Origin: Elysia crispata
Taxonomy: Eukaryota; Mollusca; Gastropoda; Plakobranchidae
Direction: 5' to 3'
Length of the DNA stretch: 64,000 nucleotides
NCBI GenBank assembly: GCA_033675545.1
Contig: JAWDGP010006922.1
Coordinates: 451,001-515,000 of the forward strand
This document shows positions 29,401 through 47,474 of this stretch, one piece after another (positions within the stretch are counted from its first letter, which is position 1; every line of letters starts with the position of its first letter). The notes under the pieces are model-generated. The model searched no databases. It had not been told where the DNA came from and saw nothing but the letters and a program-made list of their open reading frames with translations. A program made the position numbers and the translations under genes.

Positions 29401-29837
29401 AAGAGCACACATTTTATCTACCTTTCAAATAATATTCAGTATTTTAAAATATCAAAAGGTGTGTAAATGTCTGAGCTTAATAGTCTATTACATAGGTTTA
29501 ATTCATGATTGTTAAGACGCTTCTCTGAGATTAATTATAATCTAACTTTTGCTTGCATTATCTTTTGATTAGCTAGAAATAGAAAAAGAATTAGATCAAA
29601 AATATCCTAAAGGTTTGAAAAAAAAAGAAAAATTACTTCTTCACTGTCATAGGGCACTTCCATCTCTGGACCATCAATGTCAGGAACAGACTTGCACACA
29701 GTGTGGCCATCAGTTTGAGTACATGCATCTTCTTGTTCATTTTCCATAAAGAAGAAATCATCTTCAGCACTTGCATATTCCGTACTTGGATATCTAGAGA
29801 TTAACTGGGCACACATATGGTCTTGATCCAATTCCAT
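14420..29837 (-). CDS. bHLH + HMG-box protein, MEIOSIN/BHMG1-like, fourteen exons, 656 aa
   Basis: Exons in transcript order: 29837-29637, 28895-28753, 24947-24851, 24264-24126, 23880-23837, 23246-22973, 20595-20519, 19773-19702, 18974-18612, 17915-17774, 16989-16881, 16663-16520, 15775-15686 and 14495-14420 (TGA at 14422-14420). All introns are GT-AG with compatible phases; total 1971 nt. Residues ~107-164 form a bHLH: basic KEKHRENERLRHHSLN, helix 1 to about VP133, and helix 2 beginning KVLMS and running through QRIISYISYLE. Residues ~584-648 form an HMG box with MNGFMMYSRIHRKRFI, then NPGSHTAIISKLMGHAW and a RPYTDKAKF segment, ending 8 residues before the stop. The middle is acidic/Ser-rich and unrecognised. 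An N-terminal bHLH with a C-terminal HMG box is the arrangement of vertebrate MEIOSIN, which with STRA8 activates meiotic genes. The HMG box matches the MEIOSIN pattern (NGF-M-R-RK, PG-TA, WR-M, RPY) better than SOX, CIC or HBP1. Meiotic function here is inference. Confidence 0.85.
14780..14935. other. CpG-richer intronic block, possible old dispersed repeat
   Basis: Inside the last intron of the bHLH-HMG gene, a ~150-bp stretch is less AT-rich than its surroundings. It contains GGTCATGGGGTTAGGGTCA and a nearby CAAGGTCAAGGTCGGCC. Direct AGGTCA-like half-sites of this kind are the core of nuclear-receptor sites but are also common in interspersed repeats. No terminal repeats were found, so it is unclassified. 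Confidence 0.3.
20930..21480. repeat. Intronic region of recurring GCATAAATTA and AACCTCC-TAATT motifs
   Basis: In the intron between exons 6 and 7 of the bHLH-HMG gene, ATGCATAAATTA-like words recur near 21100, 21275, 21290, 21435 and 21455. The phrase 'aaaacctcc(c)taatt' recurs near 20975 and 21150, each time followed by a degenerate 'atatttc(c)a(t/a)(g/a)aaattt'. This looks like a diverged internally repeated element. No open frame or terminal structure identifies its class. Confidence 0.4.
22400..22960. other. CpG-richer unclassified block inside intron 6
   Basis: This stretch beside exon 6 of the bHLH-HMG gene has visibly more C/G and CpG than the surrounding intron, for example GGCGTCACAAACC, GACGGCCGATCAATACCG and TAATCGCGGTCC. 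Open frames of 60-63 codons on the plus strand show no family resemblance. It may be an old transposon fragment or a regulatory island; neither can be decided by eye. Confidence 0.3.
26866..27120. mobile_element. Foldback MITE with ~90-bp terminal inverted repeats
   Basis: The left arm begins TTAGAGGCTGAGAGAGACC and runs to about 26957. The right arm ends AGACA...TTAGCCTCTAA at 27120, and its reverse complement matches the left arm almost throughout. Both share the internal words AGATGCAAATG, AGTATAGAAAAA and TCAACCACAAACCTAGAT. A TA flanks the GAGGCT ends on both sides, consistent with a TA target duplication as used by Tc1/mariner-type elements. No transposase frame is present. It lies in the intron between exons 2 and 3 of the bHLH-HMG gene. 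Confidence 0.7.
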
Positions 29838-29868
29838 TTTTCAGCCTCCGTGCAATAATTATTGCCAA
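29838..29868 (-). other. 5' UTR part of first coding exon of the bHLH-HMG gene (predicted)
   Basis: On the minus strand a good acceptor (CGTTGCAG) ends at 29869, and 31 bases later the ATG begins at 29837. This suggests the coding exon has a short leader joined to an upstream non-coding exon. Confidence 0.45.
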
Positions 29869-30393
29869 CTGCAACGAAGTAAGCCTACAGTGAAATCCAT
29901 TCATGCAAATGGTCTATATATTGACATTTCAATGGACTGATATTAACAGTTAAAAATTATTACTCACATTACCTATAAATTTCTTTTCAATCAACTGTTT
30001 TCAGGTTTCTCTGCTTTATAAGATTGCCCATGAGACACAAGAAGCAACTTCTTTCAAAAATCAAAGATCATTACAAAAAAGTGACCAACATGTGTAGGCC
30101 TATCTAATTATCTGCATGTGGCATGCACATAAAACACACCCTGTTTGAAGCAGTTTTCTAGATAGAAAATCGGAATGGACACATTACCAAAACTTAAACC
30201 ACCTAAAGTTAAGTCATATGACTAATTTTAAATGAAAATCATGTATCCTTTTGATTGACAGAAACCTTACAATATTGCATCGGTCAAATTAAACAATGCA
30301 GTCTGTTAATTCTAATTTCCTTGGTTTTTCATTTCTTATTCCAGTTTCCAAAGGATGGCGGCATACAAAGCAGTGTGGAATTTTTTCCTGCAT

Positions 30394-30594
30394 AAATATG
30401 TTTGTGTAAAGTTATAACAAATGAAAGACAATAGTGTATCTTATTTAGGTGGTATGTAGGAGGGGAGGTGATGCCTCAGAAAAGAGTCAAAATTAAATAT
30501 GTTTGTATAAAGTTATAACAAATGAAAGACAATAGTGTATCTTATTTAGGTGGTATGTAGGAGGGGAGGTGATGCCTCAGAAAAGAGTCAAAAT
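30394..30594. repeat. 101-bp tandem duplication, two copies
   Basis: The stretch beginning AAATATGTTTG at 30394 is repeated at 30495. The second copy runs to 30594 and differs at one visible position (GTGTAAAG against GTATAAAG). The period is 101 bp and near-identity implies a recent duplication. It lies just upstream of the first coding exon of the bHLH-HMG gene, probably within its 5' UTR intron. Confidence 0.9.
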
Positions 30595-30770
30595 GATGCT
30601 GAGGTGGCTGGCTAGGCTGGAAGAGCTCCATGCTAGGCCGCGACGACACCTCTTTGGTTAGTCAGGCCACGGAAAACGTACGCGAGCGAATAGAAACATT
30701 AAACAAGAGACCCCAGGTGTTAGTACAGAACTTGGCGACATCAACATAACAGATAAAATTTAAATCTTAC

Positions 30771-30960
30771 CGTTCAAGGATACCAGGTTGTTGTTTATAA
30801 ATCTCCTTTACATCACCAATACCTGCCTATAGCTTAAAAATCGTCAACATTTCAAATACTCACACCTCAACAGCAGATCAGCCTAGTCAAGCGTTTCACA
30901 AAAGGAACAAGCTTAAGCGATTGCGTTTCCTTGCGTTGAAATGTGTTGCCTTATTGTTTC
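30771..30960 (-). other. Candidate non-coding first exon / promoter region of the bHLH-HMG gene
   Basis: On the minus strand GAACG followed by GTAAGATTT is a strong donor at 30770/30771. It could pair with the acceptor at 29869. The 5' boundary near 30960 is a guess. The neighbouring 30600-30720 stretch has extra CpG (GGCCGCGACGACACC, GTACGCGAGCG). No TATA box was found. Confidence 0.35.
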
Positions 30961-31851
30961 CCGCGAGTAACTTTTTGACTTTTTAAGCAAGACAGGCCTT
31001 ATACATTTATTATCTATATAGTTATACATCTTTGATAGTCTTCAAAAAGCATCTTCTCATAAATGTATCAATATTGATACTGGTACTTAATTATGATTTT
31101 CGTAAACAGACTTTGTATTTTCAGATACATGTTCGGGATGTTTAGCAAAACATTTTTCAACACAGTTTAAAAAGTGCAAACAGGCATATGTATTTTGATA
31201 CATCTTTTCTTTTGAAAACCATTAAAGCGTCTTTATGCTTTAACCTACTGATCAAGTAGGCCTTGAGTGTTTAAAGCACAAAAAAGTATCGTCCAAATAT
31301 GACTGGCAATATCGCCCACCTCTTTGAGTAATATTGCCAGCCCAGGCATGGAAAGTTAGTTATAAGCAAATTTTGTGTTTTCAAGCATTGGACTGCATTT
31401 GTTTTCATCCCGTCAGTAACACTTTGTGTTTATTGTCGAGGAAGTCATTTTTCTTCCAGATAACTATTATCTTAGAAAACGTATCATACACTTATAGATA
31501 TTTAGTATCATATGCGTTGTTCTAGTGCTTCTGCTTTTGCTGTTACTGCTACTGGTACTACTATTGCTACTGTTACTACTAACAGTGTCAATGCTTTTAT
31601 TTCTTTTGCGACTGCCTACGTCATTTGATAACCATATGCAATCTTTTCTTTAATAGGCAGCTCTTGGTGTGGATAAAAAGGCAGATCGCTTATAGGTTCT
31701 AATAATGGCACGAGAAAAGCCCAAGATATTTATTTATTTATTTTGTCGTATTTTATTTTTAATTCCTTTTTTTAATCTCATGTGATCCCAGCACACAACA
31801 AAAAGGCTAAATGTTTTGTCCAAGCTCTATCTCTCTAAGTGCCAAAACAAA
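30961..31851. other. Divergent intergenic region, part
   Basis: AT-rich sequence between the predicted 5' ends of the minus-strand bHLH-HMG gene and the plus-strand POLR2G gene. A 63-codon frame at 31334-31525 has no resemblance to a protein family. Around 31540-31590 there is a degenerate CTACTG-type trinucleotide run. Nothing else was seen. Confidence 0.45.
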
Positions 31852-32090
<239 letters not shown>

Positions 32091-32325
32091 AAAAAATCTA
32101 AACCACGTAGAAATTCAGATGCACCATTCCTACATAAAACCATTATATAACATTTCAATTCTTTTAAAAACTGTCTTACCATTCTAACATATAACCTATT
32201 TATATGTGTATTTAAATTTAGGTTTCACTTATAAAAGCCTTGATTAAGCTATTTAAGAATTGATCATATTCACATGGGTACACCGTAACGAGTAAGCTCA
32301 GTTAAGCTGCTCTCAATATGAGAGA

Positions 32326-32389
32326 TATATATACCGTTCGCAACAAGGCTTCGTGATTGGCAAGTCTGCCTTACAATAGACGCCATCTT
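32326..32389 (+). promoter_or_regulatory. Candidate POLR2G core promoter
   Basis: TATATATA at 32326-32333 is followed by ATTGG (an inverted CCAAT pentamer) near 32355-32359 and GCCATCTT at 32382-32389. The last word matches the YY1 motif common just after the start site of housekeeping genes. The coding start lies 212 bases further on. Start-site position is inferred. Confidence 0.4.
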
Positions 32390-32600
32390 GATTGCTTTCC
32401 TCTTTTTCATCGGTCTGTTCTTATGCTCTCCTGTTACTTATTTACCTCCACGAAGTTTTATGACTGTATCTTCCTCACCAGAAACCATAAAGGTACATTT
32501 AAAAACGAAAGTAGGCTAATGAGTGCGTCAAGGCAGTGAATTTGCTTAGACTGACATTGCTCAAATCAAAATAAGTTTGAAAATTTTAAAACTAGAACTA

Positions 32601-40332
<7,732 letters not shown>

Positions 40333-41902
40333 GGATTGGTTTGAAAACTATGAGGGAGAAGAGTTGGACCACATGTGATCTGAATGAGCTGAAAACGTAT
40401 AAATGAAAGAAAAAAGACATGAAGGAAGCTTGATTAACGAAAGTGTTTAAAAAAGAAATAAAAAAGAGTTTGGAGTATCCATTGGAAAATTAAGTAAATT
40501 AGAACCAGAGAGGCACAATGGACAGTTATGTGTCAGAAGAATGGAAAAAATAGACCTCCAACACCTTCAGTCTCCACACCGGAAATTAAATGATAAAGCA
40601 CACAGAGTTACCAATATGTTTTGTACTTAATTGTGAGTAAAAGTTGTGAAGGCAAAGGAGTGTTTAAGAAGGCAGAGATATTGGTACCTTACCTATTGAT
40701 AAAAGTTATGAGATTGATGTAAAACTCAAGTATTTAAAATAGTATTGGAAAGCAGGAATGGAAAATGAAGAAAGTGGCATCAGAGTGTTTACCGCAGCAG
40801 TGAAGTTAAAGAAAAAAAAATCAGTTTTTATTAGCCTTGCATTCTGAGAAAAAAGTGTGTTTGAATATTTTTCACTGCTCACATTTGATGTGAAAAGTCT
40901 GTTCACCAGTCTGTTGGAAGGTATATTAATGTATAGCAATTTGTAGTAATACAGTTTCAGAAATAACAAGAAAGTCATCTTCATTAAATTTTCTTTGTTG
41001 TAAGGGTAGGGAAAGAGATATAACTAAATGGAAGTTTATTAAAATATTTGTGAATTACCAACGTTCAAACAACAAGTTTTAATGTCAAAACGTTTTTTTT
41101 TAATTACTTTCTTAATATTTTATCAAAATATCAAAGTGGATGAAGCCTTCCTCCATTCTGATCCTGGATGACTGAAAATATTACATAATATAATTTTTTT
41201 TTTCATACATTTGTAAATATTCAGTCTTTTGCTATCATTTTGGAATGAATGAGGCATGATTTATTGTGTGTTCATTTTAAGAAATGGAATACATGTAAAT
41301 GTCAATAATATGTATTGTGTAATAAAGTACACTAAGATTTAAGAATTTTCTCTTTTTTTTTCTGCTATTTGCTGAATGAACTGGACTGAGTTATGAAAAT
41401 TAAAGTTGATATTTACAAGTAGGACTTGTAATAGTGTAAGCTTAGAACTTGAAGCATCAATAAGTGAGCATCTTAATGACCTTTTTATCAAATTTCTGCT
41501 GCGACTTTCACATAGGTTACAATGTCTGACTTACAGTATGTTGGCTATTAGATTCTCTAATATTACATTTCCTTTGTTTTAATTATAAGTAAAACAAAGG
41601 AAATGAAGTTGGATGGACTTACACAATCATGTATCATGCATAGTGCCAGAAAAACTGATCTTAATATTTTCAAAATACAATTTTTGAAAAGGCAATTAAG
41701 ACACATAAAAAACAACAAAAAATCAAACCAAAACAAAAAAAAATAGTAGAAATTGAACACTTGTGCATAAAGCTCTCATTGTTGTATCTTTTATTTGGGT
41801 GGAGCAGGAAGCATAAGACTGATAACATTTTGACTTCTTTGTACAGTAAGTTTAACATTGTAAGTTGTTTGATATTTAAACTCCACACATGGAAGCGATC
41901 AT

Positions 41903-41952
<50 letters not shown>

Positions 41953-42023
41953 TCTATCTATCTATATATATATATACCTTTTATTTAGCTGATCAATTTT
42001 TTTTTACAAACTTTAGTTGATAT
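40333..42023. other. Convergent 3' regions of POLR2G and the cystatin gene
   Basis: About 1.7 kb holding both 3' UTRs. On the plus strand AATAAA occurs at 40458-40463 and at 41321-41326; the second is the better candidate end for POLR2G. On the minus strand AATAAA occurs at 41980-41985, 41903-41908 and 41790-41795, within 235 bases after the cystatin stop. No other coding potential was seen. Confidence 0.55.
41911..41978. repeat. TA microsatellite
   Basis: TA dinucleotide run interrupted by a short CTAT block, in the predicted 3' end of the cystatin gene. Confidence 0.95.
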
Positions 42024-43337
42024 TCAACATTGATGTGACTTGACTGTGTAGGAGTCTCCTTTCTTAACCACTGTTGCAGAGCAGGTAAATTGCTGTAGAG
42101 ATGAAAGATTCAAGGAAGTTTTTAAATGAATACCACGTTTTTGTTTTGCAACTTTCACAGCTATGAATGGAAAAATATATTTTGTTATATCACAAACAAA
42201 GTATCAGGCCTCATACTTTAACTTATAACATTTATATTCTGAAATTGGAATCTTCAAATCACAGGACATGGATTGTTTTATCATTTTTTGGGGGAAAAAA
42301 TGCTCATTCCATCTTGTTTTCCTTGACCATTTTCTCAATGTGAAATTCTCTTTGACATATGAAGAAGATGATTAATTTTTTATGTAAAAAGAGAAACCTT
42401 AAGAGATGGCCAGCATTTTTTTTTATCCTGAATGTGACTAAAATTCATTGCAAAGCTGTTTGAAACTGAATCAAAACATTTATTATCATTGTTTTCATAT
42501 TCATTATAATAGGCATATTAGAGAAAAATTAGGAGTAAAAATTGCTTTTTGATTTTAATGTATACTGCTACTTTGTAGTACATGTATATGTTTTCACCTA
42601 TATTTTATCAATTTGTACCATCTGGGTAGCGGTTTGTTAGGTTGTTTTTTTTTAAATATGAATTTGGAGTTACAAAATTATGTTTCAGTCTTTAATTGGT
42701 GAAATGTAATGAACAAAAATATTCATGTATCACAAAGAATCACATACCACTTCAGTATCATCATCAACAGGGCATTCCCGGTTCAGTGCAGCTGCATCTG
42801 CCAGGGCAGAAGCTGTGCTCTTCATGCAGTTGGTGTAAGCCATTTCAATGTTGGAGAAATTGAAGCGTTCCTCACCATTAGAGCTCTGCATGTTTTGTAA
42901 GAATTTGAAACGTGCACCTGTAGTATTTGCTTTAAAGTACATGTATGCTCATGTTAGGCAACTACAAGATCAAATACAAATAATCTCATTTATCCATCCC
43001 CGGTTTGTGCTCCACCTTCCGCCCGTCTTTCTTCCCCTCATTATTCCAATCATCAATAGATTTTACCCCTCTTCTATAAATGTCTGTACATCTCTTCATC
43101 TCTCACTATGTTTCTTAGAATGACTGTAATTTTTCAGACTGCATTGTGGCTATCAACTTTTCAAATTATATACATACACTGATACATTACTAAATTTTAA
43201 TTCTTCTATTAAGTTTTAACATATCTTTTCTTTCCTTTCTTTTTTTTTTTCAGTTCAAAAAAGCCGAAGCGTTAGGGATTTGACTTTAAAAAAATTATTC
43301 TTAGTCAATCTTCTCTCTCTTTCTCTCTGTCTCTGTC

Positions 43338-43420
<83 letters not shown>

Positions 43421-46400
43421 ATCTCTCTGTCTCTCTCTGTCTCTCTCTATCTCTCTCTTCCACCCCTCTACCTCTTCCCTTTGTTTGCTTTTTAATCCCT
43501 TCTTTTTTGTCACTGCCTCTCTTACTGTACTCATCTCTTGCCCATGCACTGAATCACACCTTCTATCCTACCACTAGCCATAGGGTAAAGTGAGACAGTA
43601 AAAATGTGATTTTTATCTCTTCTCTTTTTTTTATTATTTATTCAGCTGCATTTACTTACATTCCATTTTGAAAAATTCATATTATTTTTTACCTCTTCCT
43701 CAAGATCCGGCTGGTTCTTAACTCTCACATAGTAGATGTTAAATAGGCGCCGATTCAGAAACTTCTCAAAAGCATAAAGGGCTTCTTGTTCCTCATTGGG
43801 GGCAACCCCAAGCTGGCAAACGGTGGCATAATAATAAATATAATGAAGTAATGAAGAAAACAATAACATCATCATCATTAATAATAATAATAAGAAGAAG
43901 AACAAGAACAACAACAACAAGATGATGATTTATAACAAAAGTACATCTGGCCGGTAAATTGAGGCTAACCGGATGACTTTGTCAATCGATTTATTTTGCT
44001 TAATATTTTTTTTTTAAATCTCATTCACGAGGTTCGACGATCAGTTTCCTTTCTGCCGGCGTATCAGCCAGTAATGCCTGAAAAAAAGTGCTGCGTATAA
44101 GAACAAATTCATGTGAATCACGAATCCTATATATTGATTCCCTATTGGCCGACAATTACTCACTACATCCACTGACATTTTTCTGTTTCATTATCTAAAC
44201 TCTTGACAGTAACTAGACTCCTCGCCATGATGAAAAAAAAGTGCCATACCCAGCTACTGGTAAAGTTCTGTCATGGAATCATACCCTGTAAGATGACATG
44301 GTTAAACTTAAGTATTACATGTGCTTAGAAGAAAGGTACCGTCTTACTTTTTGCAGCACAAAGTGTTAAACTTAAGGCAACTAACGACGAGCTCTTTTCA
44401 GAGAGAAGCTGTATACACGTATTTTACAGGCCGACGGATGTAAAAATTAGATCAAATTAGTAAACCATCGCAATTCATAGTAAACTGCGTAAGAATTGAT
44501 AGATGGTGCAGATCAAATCATGTGTGAGGATTGACAGAGTCATACCTCGGGATTTGAATGGCTCTACAAAGACCGAGTAAACAGCTATGCATTAGGCAGG
44601 ATTATGACTGTACTGTCCATGAAAGAATCCATGAAAACTCAAAGGAGACGTAAATCGAATAAGAGGGCAAGGCAGGTTTGACTTTTATGGTTTTGTTTTC
44701 CACCAATTCCTTCAAGATGGTGCGGGATTGATATAATTTTATCTCAATTTCAACGTTTGTACACACACCGAATGAATACATGTGCTGTAGTTTATACAGT
44801 ATTATGACTGCTTTATTCGTGAAGGAATCCTCAAAATATATAGAGACATTAATCCAATCAGAGGTCAAAGTGGTTTGACTGTTATGGCTTTGTTTTCTAC
44901 GAATTCCTACAAGATGGTCTGAATAATATGTTTAGGGACCGACAGATTTAAATCTTATATTTTTAATGGCTGTACAGTAACTGAATGATTTCAACTGGTG
45001 TTTTTTTTTTTTTTTTAATTTCTTAAAAACTAAAATGAGATGTAAATCTCATAAAATAGCAAGGTTTATTTGACTTTTAGTTTTATGGCTTTGTTTTCCA
45101 CCAATTCCTGCAAGATAGTGTGGAGGTGTCATTATTTTATCTCATATTTTTAAAGGCTTTACACCAATATGCTTTAGAAAAGATTGTGACAGCTTTATTC
45201 GTGTACATATCCACGAAATTTCCAAGGAGACATAAATCCGAAGGACATGGTTGGTTCGAGTTTTATGGCATTGTTTTCCACCAATTCCTACGAGATGGTG
45301 CAGATACATTAAGGTTTGAGGATTGGCATTATTAAAGTTTAGAAGGACTTTAAAGTCCAGGAGCTTCCAATTTAAATAAGCTTAAATGTAGTTTAAGTTT
45401 GAGTCTAGATTCTGGATTTTCAACCGAACAAGAGATGACCTTAAATGTTGAAATAATAATCGAAGTCGGTCCCAACAAAACTTCACATCGATGATAATAA
45501 ACTTGTGTTTTGATTCAATGTTTAAGCAATATGTTTTTTTTTTTTTTGTTTTTTTTTTCATATTTTTTTAGAGATGCGTCGAAGATCATTCTTCTTTGAT
45601 TTTGAAAATTGGTATACACGTTAAGAGAAAGTCATCTCTGTCTTGAAAAAGCTTTGCCTTCTCTTCTTTGGACTTTTTATGAAGCATGAGTGGTGCTGGC
45701 ACTACTTGTAATTGTTTACAATTACTCTGAGACCTTGAGAAACTGTGCTCGATGGGTTTAAGTTCTGAGGCAACCTTTAAAGAGTGTTATTCTTATACAA
45801 ACTTTTGGCAGAACAGGTTAGTTCTAAAAAGTAAAAGCTTTACTGTAATTAAATTGTCTTAGAATCCCAATCAAGGTTTAACAAGTTTATAACTCCTTGT
45901 ACTTGTAGCGATTGACTGTATCCAGTATACTAGTGACCAGTGAAGAAACGCTTTTGCAAAGGAAATTTGGAAACTACCCAGGAAATCAGTGTTTCTTTAT
46001 ATTAGATATCATTGTTGTAAAGCTTAGTATCAACGAATACAATTTACAAATCGAAGCATAAGTCATAAGTTCTTTAGTTCGTAAGCCTATCTTCTTTGTC
46101 ACATGTATCCAATCCTATCGAAAAAAAAAATGGTATAGTCAGTTTTGGAAAATAAAATGAACAAGTTAAACTATTGCGGATTTAGTCTATCATTTCTAAG
46201 GCTGTGGGATCGATTAGATAACAGACAAGAGGACTGTTTGCCCCAAATTGTCGAGAGCTTTTTATGTGACTTCATTAAACAACAGCGATTCTAAAACAAA
46301 GCTGATAACAACATTCAGTGCCCTGCAGCAGTTTTGGATGTGTGCTAATAACCGTTATACATGTATTAAATGAAATCTTTCAGATGTCAACTATGAGCTG

Positions 46401-46600
46401 AAATGAGAAAACTGTACACATGACTATTCTTTTATGAACATTTTTGAATAATGTCTACCTACCAGTTGTTTAGCTTGACACGTAATCCCTCCAACGATCT
46501 GCTCCTTGAGACTAGGATCATCCAACCAGGGCTGACTCCATACGGCGACGTCACAGATCTCATTCTAAACAACCAAGGAATATTCGTGTGTGTGTTTTTG

Positions 46601-46691
<91 letters not shown>

Positions 46692-46848
46692 TGGTGCTTG
46701 GCTGAAATCTATTTTTTTTTTAATTGTGGCATCTAAATTTCTTTCTTAATTCCTATCTTTTATTCATGCAATGGGCATTCCAAAAACCATTTTGAAGTCA
46801 AAATTCGGCATTTCATTAAGTAGCTACACGCACACACACTCATACTAT

Positions 46849-46882
<34 letters not shown>

Positions 46883-47394
46883 TAAAGGATTGTCGTACCT
46901 AGGTATGCAGTCCACGACTTCGAAGTTTTGTGCCTAGTGGCACTCGTCAAGTGTTGTTGTTCTTCTCTTTACGTTGGCTAGGAGGTATTTCTTTTTGTGT
47001 ACACAGTGTGAGAAGACCTCTTTCCAGTGGTTTAAACTGGTCTGTTGCCGCAAAATTTCAAATTTTTCTTTTAAATAAAGTAGGCCATACTTTTCGTCTG
47101 GTGTGATTCGTCTTACTTTTTTTTACGATTTTTCATTCTATTCTATGTTCTATGCTGTTCTTTCTTTAATTCCCAAATATGTTCGCTTAATCCTGTAGCT
47201 GATTTTTCATACTCCAGTTTGAAAGATGATTTGTGTAGATTATATCTTGTTTTAAATGTGTTTAATCCTGTAGCTGATTTTTTTTTGCACAAAACTTCGA
47301 AGTCGTGGGCTGCATAACTAGGTAGGACAATTCTTCAAAATATACCATTCTCCTTAGTTGTCGGGCACTGTTTTTGTTATGTTATTTGATACAC

Positions 47395-47474
<80 letters not shown>

